From: Schaalia odontolytica
Lineage (GTDB): Bacteria; Actinomycetota; Actinomycetes; Actinomycetales; Actinomycetaceae
NCBI GenBank assembly: GCA_958415245.1
Contig: CATYYP010000142.1
Location: 1 to 5,135, forward strand
DNA length: 5,135 bases
Reading direction: 5' to 3'
Part shown: piece by piece, positions 1 through 5,135 of the stretch
Numbering within the stretch: position 1 is the first letter of the stretch
How the letters are laid out: each line of letters opens with the position of its first letter
Made by a program: the position numbers and the translations under genes
The notes under the pieces: model-generated
Seen by the model: the letters and a program-made list of their open reading frames with translations, nothing else
What the model was told of the DNA's origin: nothing
Database searches by the model: none

Positions 1-1018
1 CCTCACCGGAGGACGCGGGGGCGTCGGAGAGCCACGGGAGCACGCCCGACGAGGCTGGGGCCTCGGTCTTGGGGGAGCGGGACGCCACCGGGATGGCGCC
101 CGTCAGCGTCGGACGGGCAGACGGGATCTGACCGGTCGCGGGGAACAGCGTGTCCTCGGCGGGGTCAGACGGCGTCTCCGCCTTAGTGCGCGCCGACGCC
201 AGGGAATAGATGCGCGCGGAAATCGGGCCCGTCGACGTGTCGGGCTCCGTCGTGGGAGCCTCCTCCTCGCCGGCGATAGCTGCCAGGTACTCGGCCTCCT
301 CGTCGACCTCGTCATCCAGGTCCAGGTCAATCTGCTGGCGCTTACCGCGCACGGCATTGAGCTGGTCGATGATGGCCTCGCGGTTGCGCAAGTCCTCAGC
401 ACCGGGATCGACGACAGGAGCCGGAGCGTTGCGCGGCAGGGGAGTGAAGATCGAGGCCGTCGGGGAAGCGGAAACCTGCTCAGTCAGCCACTGAGCCTCC
501 TGATCGATCGCCTCGAGCGAGCCGGAGTTCGACAGATGCCAGTGGGCGGCGTGCTCGGCCGCACCCTGCACGAAGGTCACGATGATCTGCCAGGGCTCCC
601 CGGCCTCGCGCGTCGCGGTCCACTCCAGAGACGACGGGTCGACGCCGCGCGCCGCCAGTCGATCCAGAACCAGGTCGCCCATCGTGGGGCCGCCGTCGCC
701 AATGCGAACGGCGCGGGCGCGCGTCAGCGCATAATCCTTCTCGGCCTGCACGGGAGCCTCAAAACGCTCGACCGCACTGACCTCCATGCCATGCTGGGAG
801 GCGATCTCTGCCGGGGTCGCGCCGGCGCGCAGGAGAGCCTGAATATCGCGAGGAGCGAGGGTCGGACGAGCGGGAGCCAGCTCCACTCGCGGACGATCAC
901 GGCGCGTCGCGCCGCGGAGCTCATCGGAAATCAACACCGAATAGCGTTCACCCTGGGCATCGGTGAGCACCAGGGACTCGCCATCGGCGCTGGTCCCGAG
1001 CAATTCGAGCTCAATCAT
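1..1018 (-). CDS. sepH: Cell division protein SepH (DUF3071), C-terminus cut by window edge
   Basis: SepH binds FtsZ directly and promotes its assembly at the actinobacterial division site (known for the family; cytoplasmic). My translation of the complementary strand gives 339 in-frame codons with no stop. The conserved N-terminal DUF3071 region covers about residues 1-100: a short beta-rich start, an Arg-rich linker (35-44), then a helix-turn-helix-like segment at about 56-90 (LLRAGATPAEIASQHGMEVS) followed by the family-typical RFEAPVQAEKDY. A second conserved block spans about 111-180 (TMGDLVLDRLAARGVD; EPWQIIVTF; AHWHL). It is followed by RGKRQQ at about 224-229 and an acidic run at 231-243. 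From about 246 on it is low-complexity, rich in Pro/Ser/Thr/Ala, and probably disordered. The short conserved C-terminal segment lies off the window. The ATG is chosen for the strong ribosome site GAGGAGGAAG just upstream; an in-frame TAG seven codons or fewer upstream limits alternatives. It is divergent from the DUF4193 operon. Family identity is sure; function is by homology. Confidence 0.92.
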   Translation of the reverse strand, partial: MIELELLGTSADGESLVLTDAQGERYSVLISDELRGATRRDRPRVELAPARPTLAPRDIQALLRAGATPAEIASQHGMEVSAVERFEAPVQAEKDYALTRARAVRIGDGGPTMGDLVLDRLAARGVDPSSLEWTATREAGEPWQIIVTFVQGAAEHAAHWHLSNSGSLEAIDQEAQWLTEQVSASPTASIFTPLPRNAPAPVVDPGAEDLRNREAIIDQLNAVRGKRQQIDLDLDDEVDEEAEYLAAIAGEEEAPTTEPDTSTGPISARIYSLASARTKAETPSDPAEDTLFPATGQIPSARPTLTGAIPVASRSPKTEAPASSGVLPWLSDAPASSGE

Positions 1019-1101
1019 CACTTCCTCCTCAAACGTCTAGGTCGAATCGTCTCAAATAATGCTCAGAATGTCGCGTAGCTGAGCGCGTGTCACACATACG
1101 A

Positions 1102-1130
1102 TGGCACATTACTCTCACAAGTGTTATCCT
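1102..1130 (+). promoter_or_regulatory. Putative promoter of the DUF4193-DUF3159 operon
   Basis: A TATCCT hexamer (1125-1130) fits the actinobacterial -10 pattern TAnnnT. A weak -35-like TGGCAC (1102-1107) lies 17 bp upstream. Transcription would start near 1137, giving a 5' leader of about 48 nt before the ATG at 1185. The stretch is the least GC-rich part of the intergenic gap. The assignment rests on motif and spacing only; the -35 matches consensus at just three of six positions. Confidence 0.4.
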
Positions 1131-1184
1131 CCCTGCGCATAGACCACTCGCGCAAACCGGCTCGAGAGGCGAAAGGGGAGAACC

Positions 1185-1487
1185 ATGGCAACCGATTACG
1201 ATGCGCCGCGCAAGAACGAAGACGAGGTCGCAGAGGACTCGATCGAGGAGCTGAAGTCCCGTCGCAACGACGCCGGCTCAGCCGAGATCGAAGAAGACGA
1301 AAACGAAGCGGCTGAGAATTTCGAACTTCCCGGTGCGGACCTGTCAAAGGAGGAACTGACGGTCCACGTCGTTCCCCGCCAGGAAGACGAATTCACCTGC
1401 TCGCAGTGCTTCCTCGTGCACCACGCGTCGCAGCTCGACCACGTGGACGCCAACGGCGCCCCCGTGTGCACCGAGTGCGCGATGTGA
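1185..1487 (+). CDS. DUF4193 family zinc-ribbon protein
   Basis: A 100-residue cytoplasmic protein of unknown function, conserved across Actinobacteria (Rv2699c in M. tuberculosis, from memory). The N-terminal half is very acidic (E/D-rich at about 12-47) and probably extended or disordered. A conserved LSKEELTV strand region at about 53-60 leads into a C-terminal four-cysteine module: C72-x2-C75 (FTCSQCFLVHH) and C95-x2-C98 (VCTECA). The spacing fits one structural zinc ion; His79 and His80 are conserved-looking neighbours. The ATG follows AAGGGGAG (1173-1180), about 5 nt away, and the product begins MATDYDAPR as expected for the family. It is first of four co-directional genes; the next begins 9 nt after its stop. 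An acidic tail plus zinc ribbon suggests a protein- or RNA-polymerase-interacting role, but that is inference only. Confidence 0.93.
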   Translation: MATDYDAPRKNEDEVAEDSIEELKSRRNDAGSAEIEEDENEAAENFELPGADLSKEELTVHVVPRQEDEFTCSQCFLVHHASQLDHVDANGAPVCTECAM

Positions 1488-1496
1488 GGTAGGACG

Positions 1497-2129
1497 ATGT
1501 TCGGACGCAAGAAGAAGACTGTCGAAGAAGTGATCGAAGAGGTTGAGGCCCTGCCTCGCCTGAGTGACGAAGACGCTGCGATTTGGAGCGAGCCCGGCCC
1601 GCGTAATTACGGGGAGGTCGACACCACCGACGGATACGTCAACATGGGGTCCATCCTGTTCCCCGCGGTTCAGGGCATGCAGCTGCGCACCCAGGTCGCA
1701 GACGACGGCACGACCGTCCTGCAGATCCTCGTCGTGCTCGGAAACTCCGGCATCCAGATGAGCGTCGCAGCCGCACCCCGCTCCGGCGGCGTGTGGGAGG
1801 AGCTGCGCGAAGAAATCCGTAAGGGCTTCGAAGATCAGGGTGCCAAGGTCGCCGACTATCCGACGCGTTATGGCAACGAGCTGCTCGTCGACATGCCGAT
1901 GCAGATGCCCGACGGCCGCTCCGCGACCTCGCGCATGCGCATCATCGGTCGTGAAGGCGACCGATGGTTCGCGCGCATCGACATCCTCGGCCCGGCCGCT
2001 GCCACCGCGGAAGCCGGCGCAGATATCGAGAAGGTCATCGACCGCATCGTTGTGCATCGCGACGACCACCCGCGCACGCGCCTGGAGCTGCTGCCCGTGC
2101 ACCTGCCCGCGGGTGCTCAGGAAGCCTGA
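1497..2129 (+). CDS. DUF3710 domain-containing protein
   Basis: A 210-residue soluble protein of unknown function, specific to Actinobacteria (Rv2696c-like, from memory). It starts with a basic cap (MFGRKKK), followed by an acidic helix (about 8-30) and then the family signature: GPRNYGEVD at about 34-42, a YVNMGSILFP-type strand at about 47-56, MSVAAAPRSGGVWEELREEI in the middle, YGNELLVDMP, then GREGDRWFARIDILGP and a C-terminal LLPVHLP. No signal peptide or membrane segment is visible. The ribosome site GAGGT(AGGA) overlaps the stop of the DUF4193 gene and sits 6 nt before the ATG, so the two genes are probably translated in a coupled way. In mycobacteria a dut gene lies immediately upstream; here DUF4193 takes that place. 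Length and domain coverage look complete. Function is unknown; constant linkage to the OB-fold gene is the only clue. Confidence 0.93.
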   Translation: MFGRKKKTVEEVIEEVEALPRLSDEDAAIWSEPGPRNYGEVDTTDGYVNMGSILFPAVQGMQLRTQVADDGTTVLQILVVLGNSGIQMSVAAAPRSGGVWEELREEIRKGFEDQGAKVADYPTRYGNELLVDMPMQMPDGRSATSRMRIIGREGDRWFARIDILGPAAATAEAGADIEKVIDRIVVHRDDHPRTRLELLPVHLPAGAQEA

Positions 2130-2130
2130 C

Positions 2131-2511
2131 ATGGCCTCGTGGTTCGCTAAGGTTGGCGCCGCGCTCGGCCTCGACAAGGACACGCGTTCCCTGGACGCGG
2201 CCCTCGACGAGGACTCGGCGCGCGCCGCCCGCGGCGTCACGCCGATTCGCGACGTGGCCGACCGCTCTCACGCACTCGTGTTCGGCACGCTGCTGGGCAT
2301 GACGTATCCGCCCGAGGAGGGCGCCCAGCGCGTCCTCGTCGCGACCCTCTACGACGGTACCGACACGCTCGAACTGCGCTGGCCCGGACGCTCCTCCATC
2401 CCCGGACTCAGCGTCGGCCAACGCCTCGAAGTCGAAGGCACCGTCGGACGCGTGGGCGAACGCCTCGTCATCATCAACCCGCTGTACCGCGTGATCGCGG
2501 GGGAGGGCTGA
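2131..2511 (+). CDS. Small OB-fold protein (actinobacterial, Rv2694c-like)
   Basis: A 126-residue protein. The N-terminal 45 residues form a charged, helical-looking lead (MASWFAKVG; acidic DEDSARAAR at about 26-34). The rest, about 46-122, reads as a single OB-fold: strand ALVFGTLLGMTY, strand RVLVATLYDG, LELRWPGRSSIPGLSVGQRL with the turn typical of nucleic-acid-binding OB proteins, strand VEVEGTVGRVG-like, and closing VIINPLYRVI. OB-folds of this type usually bind single-stranded nucleic acid (family knowledge), but no partner domain is attached and binding is inferred. AGGAAG (2119-2124) lies 6 nt before the ATG inside the end of DUF3710, with only 1 nt between the genes. Its last base is shared with the start codon of the DUF3159 gene (TGATG). 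This gene has a complete frame different from a longer overlapping frame, which lacks family resemblance upstream. Confidence 0.9.
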   Translation: MASWFAKVGAALGLDKDTRSLDAALDEDSARAARGVTPIRDVADRSHALVFGTLLGMTYPPEEGAQRVLVATLYDGTDTLELRWPGRSSIPGLSVGQRLEVEGTVGRVGERLVIINPLYRVIAGEG

Positions 2512-3185
2512 TGCCGACTCCTCGCTGGATGGACCAGGCTACCTCTGAGGAATTCTCCTGGTCGCGAGCCCTGGGCGGCACGCGCGGAGTCATCGAAGCC
2601 ACCGCGCCGGGACTCCTCTTTGTCATCGTTTTTGTGGCCACGCGCGCCCTCGTGCCGACGCTCATCGCGGCCTTGGCCGTCGCGTTGATCGCCTGCGTGA
2701 TCCGCCTCGTCCAACGCCAGGGGATGGCGCAGGCTCTCTCCGGCCTGTTTGGAGTCGCCATCGGCGTCATCTTCGCGGCGGCGACCGGACGGGGAGAAAA
2801 CTATTTTGTCTGGGGCATCGCCACGAACGTGGCCATGGCGCTTGCTTTCGCTCTGTCCGTCCTGTGCGGGAGAAGCCTCGTCGCCCAGTTCTACGGTCCG
2901 TTGACCGGCCTGGCGAAGGGCTGGCAGTCCGACCCCGCCTACGCGTCCCTGCGCCGCAGCTGCGCCGCAATCACGTGGATGTGGGCGGGAATCTTCGCGC
3001 TGCGCGTCGCCGTGCAGGCACCCCTCTGGCTCGCCGGCCAGGTCGCGGCTCTCGGCGTTGCCAAGCTGGCCCTTGGACTCCCACTCTTCGCTCTGGGAGC
3101 CTGGGCCACCTGGTGGAAGCTGAAGGATTACTCCTCGTTGTCCTCGTCCTCGGACTCCTCCGAGACAGGGGACGCGACCAACTGA
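2511..3185 (+). CDS. DUF3159 family integral membrane protein
   Basis: A 224-residue multi-pass membrane protein of unknown function (Rv2693c-like, from memory). A short polar N-terminus carries the family motif LGGTRGVIEATAPGLLF (about 21-37). Hydrophobic segments follow at about 30-43, 46-64, 76-92, 99-118, 152-175 and 178-202, so about six membrane helices. TGRGENYFVWGIATN (about 92-106) is the other recognisable block. The C-terminus WWKLKDY is followed by a serine-rich tail (about 208-218) that lies opposite the end of ceoC. The start overlaps the previous stop by 1 nt. The purine-rich GGGGGAGGG is only about 3 nt from the ATG, favouring re-initiation by ribosomes finishing the OB gene. 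Transport is a guess made for this family because it sits beside ceoBC; the sequence itself shows no substrate site. Confidence 0.92.
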   Translation: MPTPRWMDQATSEEFSWSRALGGTRGVIEATAPGLLFVIVFVATRALVPTLIAALAVALIACVIRLVQRQGMAQALSGLFGVAIGVIFAAATGRGENYFVWGIATNVAMALAFALSVLCGRSLVAQFYGPLTGLAKGWQSDPAYASLRRSCAAITWMWAGIFALRVAVQAPLWLAGQVAALGVAKLALGLPLFALGAWATWWKLKDYSSLSSSSDSSETGDATN

Positions 3186-3832
3186 CGCAGCTCCTCCAGC
3201 TCGGCGATGTCCGCATCGGGCACGAGAAGCAGGAGCTCATCAGAGGCCTCGAACACATCGTCGGCGCTCGGAGTGATCGGTCGGCCGTCGCGCAGGAGCG
3301 CGGCGAGGACCGAACGTGCCGGCAGCTGCAGGGAATGGACGCGCTTGCCCACAACCGGCGAATCCTCCGGCAGAATGAGCGCGTGCATCGACACGGCTGC
3401 CGTGTTGAAGGAGAACAGGCGCACCGGAACGCCCACCGACACCGCCTCCTCGACGAGGGAGGTCATGATGCGCGGCGTCGACACGGACACATCCACGCCC
3501 CATGCCTGATCGAACAGCCACTCGTTCTTCGGGTTGTTCAGACGAGCGACGACGCGGGGGACCGCGAACTCGGTCTTCGCCAGCAGGGAGATCACCAGGT
3601 TCGCCTTGTCGTCGCCGGTCGCGGCGACCATCACATCGGCCTCGGCCACACCCGCGTCGCGCAGCGCGTCAGGCGAGCATGCGTCGGCGAGCACCCAGTC
3701 CGCGTCTGCCACGGATGAGATGCGAAGCTTCTCGGGCATGTTGTCGATCAGGGTGATGTCGTGGCCGTGAGCGAGCAGCTCCAGGGCGACGCTGCGGCCC
3801 ACCGATCCGGCTCCAGCAATCACAATCTTCAT
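3128..3832 (-). CDS. ceoC: CeoC: RCK/TrkA-type potassium uptake regulator
   Basis: A cytoplasmic regulator of K+ transport, 234 residues, with one RCK_N plus one RCK_C unit; such proteins gate membrane K+ transporters in response to NAD(H) or nucleotides (family knowledge). The Rossmann motif GAGSVG lies at residues 7-12 and acidic D30 ends the second strand (ITLID). The segment AATGDDKANLVISLLAKTEFAVPRVVAR and NEWLF...GVDVSVSTPRIMTSLVEEAV match CeoC closely as I remember it. RCK_C runs from about 137 to 217 (VVGKRVHSLQLPARSVLAALLR...DELLLLVPD). The tail SEESEDEDNEE is strongly acidic and lies inside the 58-bp antisense overlap with DUF3159. A GTG six bases upstream overlaps the ceoB stop as GTGA, but ATG at 3832 is preferred because GGAGG (3840-3844) lies 7 nt from it and only about 1 nt from the GTG. 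It is co-transcribed after ceoB. Confidence 0.93.
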   Translation of the reverse strand: MKIVIAGAGSVGRSVALELLAHGHDITLIDNMPEKLRISSVADADWVLADACSPDALRDAGVAEADVMVAATGDDKANLVISLLAKTEFAVPRVVARLNNPKNEWLFDQAWGVDVSVSTPRIMTSLVEEAVSVGVPVRLFSFNTAAVSMHALILPEDSPVVGKRVHSLQLPARSVLAALLRDGRPITPSADDVFEASDELLLLVPDADIAELEELRQLVASPVSEESEDEDNEE

Positions 3833-3834
3833 GC

Positions 3835-4500
3835 TCACACCTCCGTCTTGGGCGGGTTAGCCAACTGGTCGCGCAGCTGCGCGGTCTCGGTCCCGTTGAT
3901 CGCAAAGTACAGCTGATCGTGCTCCTGGACCACGAGGTCCGGCGATGCGGTGCGGATCGACCCGAGGCGCGAGGTAAAGACGACGCGGCAGCCCGTGAGC
4001 TCCTCGACGACCTGGAAGCTCAGGCCGTACCAGCCGGGGGAGGGCGTCGCATTGACGAGGCCGACAGCGCCGGTCGGGTGGGACCAGATGAGCGATGCGT
4101 CCGGAGGGAGCAGGCGGCGCATCACCGACTCGGCGGTGCGCTGCACCGAGGCGACCGTCGGAATGCCGAGGCGCTCGTACAGATAGGCGCGTGTCGGGTC
4201 GTAGATGCGTGCGACCACATGCTCGACGTGGAAGACCTCACGTGCGACGCGCGCGGCGATAATGTTCGAGTTATCACCCGACGAGACGGCCGCAAACGCG
4301 TACGCGTCCTTAATGTTCGCTTGACGCAGGCAGTCGCGGTCCATGCCCACGCCCGTCACGCGACGACCGGAAAAGTCCGGGGAGAGGCGAGAGAAAGCCT
4401 TGGAATCCTGGTCAATAATCGCCACGGAATGACCCGCGGCGTCCAACGTCGATGCCAGGCGAGCGCCGACGCGCCCGCAACCCATGATCACAAAGTGCAC
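3835..4500 (-). CDS. ceoB: CeoB: RCK/TrkA-type potassium uptake regulator
   Basis: A 221-residue cytoplasmic regulator and the partner of CeoC. From the chosen GTG it begins MHFVIMGCGRVGARLA: Rossmann motif GCGRVG at residues 7-12, with D30 (VAIID) as the likely NAD ribose contact. RLSPDFSGRRVTGVGMDRDCL, AFAAVSSGDNSNIIAARVAR and VVARIYDPTRAYLYERLGIPTVASV are the blocks that mark CeoB rather than CeoC. The second half (about 135-210) reads as RCK_C, ending QLYFAINGT. The frame stays open to an ATG at 4560, but those 20 extra residues are unlike the family. GTG at 4500 gives the family length (about 220 in M. tuberculosis, from memory). A GGAG lies 13 nt from GTG, too far to be ideal; an in-frame TTG at 4509 with 4-nt spacing is the alternative. 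Two fused RCK units make up classical TrkA; here they are split into two genes. No channel subunit is in view. Confidence 0.92.
   Translation of the reverse strand: MHFVIMGCGRVGARLASTLDAAGHSVAIIDQDSKAFSRLSPDFSGRRVTGVGMDRDCLRQANIKDAYAFAAVSSGDNSNIIAARVAREVFHVEHVVARIYDPTRAYLYERLGIPTVASVQRTAESVMRRLLPPDASLIWSHPTGAVGLVNATPSPGWYGLSFQVVEELTGCRVVFTSRLGSIRTASPDLVVQEHDQLYFAINGTETAQLRDQLANPPKTEV
3840..3844 (-). promoter_or_regulatory. Ribosome binding site deciding the ceoC start
   Basis: GGAGG on the minus strand lies within the last codons of ceoB, 7 nt before ATG at 3832. The alternative GTG at 3838 would leave only about 1 nt between site and start. The family N-terminus MKIVIAGAG also favours the ATG, leaving a 2-nt gap after the ceoB stop. 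Confidence 0.75.
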
Positions 4501-4507
4501 GACTACC

Positions 4508-4536
4508 AAACTACTCCGGTCCCCGCGTAATGGCCA
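4508..4536 (-). promoter_or_regulatory. Putative ceoBC promoter, possibly leaderless
   Basis: Read on the minus strand: TGGCCA (4536-4531, four of six matches to TTGACA), a 17-bp spacer, then TAGTTT (4513-4508, fits TAnnnT). Seven bases separate the -10 from the ceoB GTG at 4500, so transcription would begin at or within a base or two of the start codon. Motif-based only. Confidence 0.4.
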
Positions 4537-4553
4537 TGTGTGAAGTTTCGGCG

Positions 4554-4582
4554 TTCCCATGCTCGGCTAGGTGGACTAGGCT
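4554..4582 (+). promoter_or_regulatory. Putative permease promoter, possibly leaderless
   Basis: TTCCCA (4554-4559, four of six matches to TTGACA), a 17-bp spacer, then TAGGCT (4577-4582, fits TAnnnT). Eight bases lie between the -10 and GTG at 4591, which would put the transcript start on or next to the start codon. It is back-to-back with the ceoB promoter candidate. An alternative is AGGTGG (4569-4574) acting as a ribosome site for an in-frame TTG at 4582; that would require a promoter further upstream. Confidence 0.4.
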
Positions 4583-4590
4583 TGTTTTTC

Positions 4591-5135
4591 GTGACGAACT
4601 TGTTGGCCTACGCAAAGCGCGTGCTCATCGGACGCCCGATGCGATCGGACGCGATGGGCCACCAGCTTCTCCCCAAACGTATTGCTCTGCCGATCTTCGC
4701 GTCGGATGCGCTCTCGTCGGTCGCCTACGCGCCCGATGAAGTCCTCCTGACGCTTGCGCTCGCCGGATCCATGGCCGCCCTTCAGTCGGTCTGGGTGGGT
4801 GTTGTTGTTGCTTTCGTGTTGGCTGTCGTGGTCGCGTCCTACCGCCAGACGGTTCACGCCTACCCCTCAGGTGGCGGCGACTACGAGGTTGTGACCACAA
4901 ATCTGGGCCGTTCGTGGGGACTACTCGTCGCCTCGGCCCTGTTGGTCGACTACATCCTCACCGTTGCCGTCTCGATTTCGTCGGGAGCCAACTACATCAC
5001 GACGGCAGTCCCCGCTCTCCTCGGCCACGAGGTTCCCATCGCGGTGGCGCTCGTCATTATTCTGGCGACTCTGAACCTGCGCGGTACACGCGAGGCCGGT
5101 GGTGCGTTTGCCGTGCCCACCTACCTGTACATGGG
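4591..5135 (+). CDS. KimA-like APC-superfamily potassium permease, N-terminal part
   Basis: The first 181 codons of a multi-pass membrane transporter that runs off the right edge; full family members are roughly 600 residues or more. After a basic N-terminus with GRPMRSD (14-20), helix 1 contains FASDALSSVAYAPDE (36-50), the broken-helix signature of KimA-type K+ importers. YPSGGGDYEVV (91-101) and NLG precede helix 3, LLVDYILTVAVSISSGANYI (117-136), and NLRGTREAG (162-170) precedes helix 5. D39, Y46, D120, T124 and S128 align, with a constant +3 offset, to Bacillus subtilis KimA residues D36, Y43, D117, T121 and S125, which I recall as K+-site residues. This makes proton-coupled K+ import likely rather than amino-acid transport. 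The start is GTG at 4591; no good ribosome site precedes it (see the promoter entry). It is divergent from ceoBC across 90 bp, the arrangement seen with Rv2690c in M. tuberculosis. Family certain, substrate inferred. Confidence 0.9.
   Translation, partial: MTNLLAYAKRVLIGRPMRSDAMGHQLLPKRIALPIFASDALSSVAYAPDEVLLTLALAGSMAALQSVWVGVVVAFVLAVVVASYRQTVHAYPSGGGDYEVVTTNLGRSWGLLVASALLVDYILTVAVSISSGANYITTAVPALLGHEVPIAVALVIILATLNLRGTREAGGAFAVPTYLYM

Noticed and set aside
536..1078. A 180-codon plus-strand open frame, and a 284-bp one at 210-494.
   Set aside because: Both are antisense to sepH, whose minus-strand translation shows DUF3071 motifs throughout. No ribosome site or domain supports the plus-strand frames.
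1087..1095. Small inverted repeat GTGT-C-ACAC in the sepH/DUF4193 intergenic region.
   Set aside because: Four-base arms are expected by chance and no second copy was seen, so it is not a supportable operator.
1093..1120. A possible minus-strand promoter for sepH (TTGTGA at 1120-1115, TATGTG at 1098-1093, 16-bp spacer).
   Set aside because: The -10 lacks the conserved final T and the spacer is short. CATTAT-like sequence nearer the gene is equally plausible, so no single site can be supported.
1344..2240. A 298-codon open frame on the minus strand.
   Set aside because: It lies opposite DUF4193, DUF3710 and the OB gene, all with clear family motifs. Its product is His/Arg/Ala-rich with no recognisable domain, as expected from antisense reading of GC-rich coding DNA.
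2864..3718. A 284-codon open frame on the plus strand.
   Set aside because: It is out of frame with DUF3159 and antisense to ceoC. The product is Arg/Gly-rich and without motifs; both real genes there have strong family matches.
4501..4560. A 20-residue N-terminal extension of CeoB starting at ATG 4560.
   Set aside because: The extra residues do not resemble the family, which begins right at the first Rossmann strand. The extension would also run through the likely promoter.

Overview
The window is GC-rich with strongly G/C-ending codons. It carries a set of gene families typical of Actinobacteria: SepH, DUF4193, DUF3710, a small OB-fold protein, DUF3159, the CeoB/CeoC pair and a KimA-like APC permease. 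The order matches, from memory, the Mycobacterium tuberculosis Rv2690c-Rv2699c neighbourhood. An Actinomyces/Schaalia-type host fits the compact layout, but the genus is a guess.

Layout: (1) 1-1018, minus strand: the N-terminal 339 codons of sepH, an FtsZ-binding division protein, running off the left edge. (2) 1019-1184: a divergent intergenic region with a plausible promoter for the rightward operon. (3) 1185-3185, plus strand: a tight four-gene cluster of DUF4193 zinc ribbon, DUF3710, OB-fold protein and DUF3159 membrane protein. The spacings are 9 nt, 1 nt and a 1-nt overlap, so these are almost certainly one transcript with coupled translation. (4) 3128-4500, minus strand: ceoB then ceoC, two single-unit RCK/TrkA-type NAD-binding potassium regulators 2 nt apart. 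The 3' end of ceoC overlaps the 3' end of the DUF3159 gene by 58 bp in antisense. (5) 4501-4590: a 90-bp divergent region with two back-to-back promoter candidates, each placed so that its transcript would begin at or next to a GTG start codon. (6) 4591 to the right edge, plus strand: the first 181 codons of a KimA-like proton/potassium symporter.

Two functional themes appear. The right half looks like a potassium-homeostasis unit: two soluble RCK regulators divergent from a candidate K+ importer, with no TrkH/KtrB-type pore in view. The left half pairs a cell-division gene with a conserved operon of largely uncharacterised proteins. In mycobacteria that operon is interrupted by dut and a DUF3093 gene; neither is present here.

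I found no tRNA, rRNA, CRISPR, insertion sequence, phage gene or convincing terminator hairpin. The region reads as core chromosome rather than accessory DNA. No gene-free stretch exceeds 166 bp.
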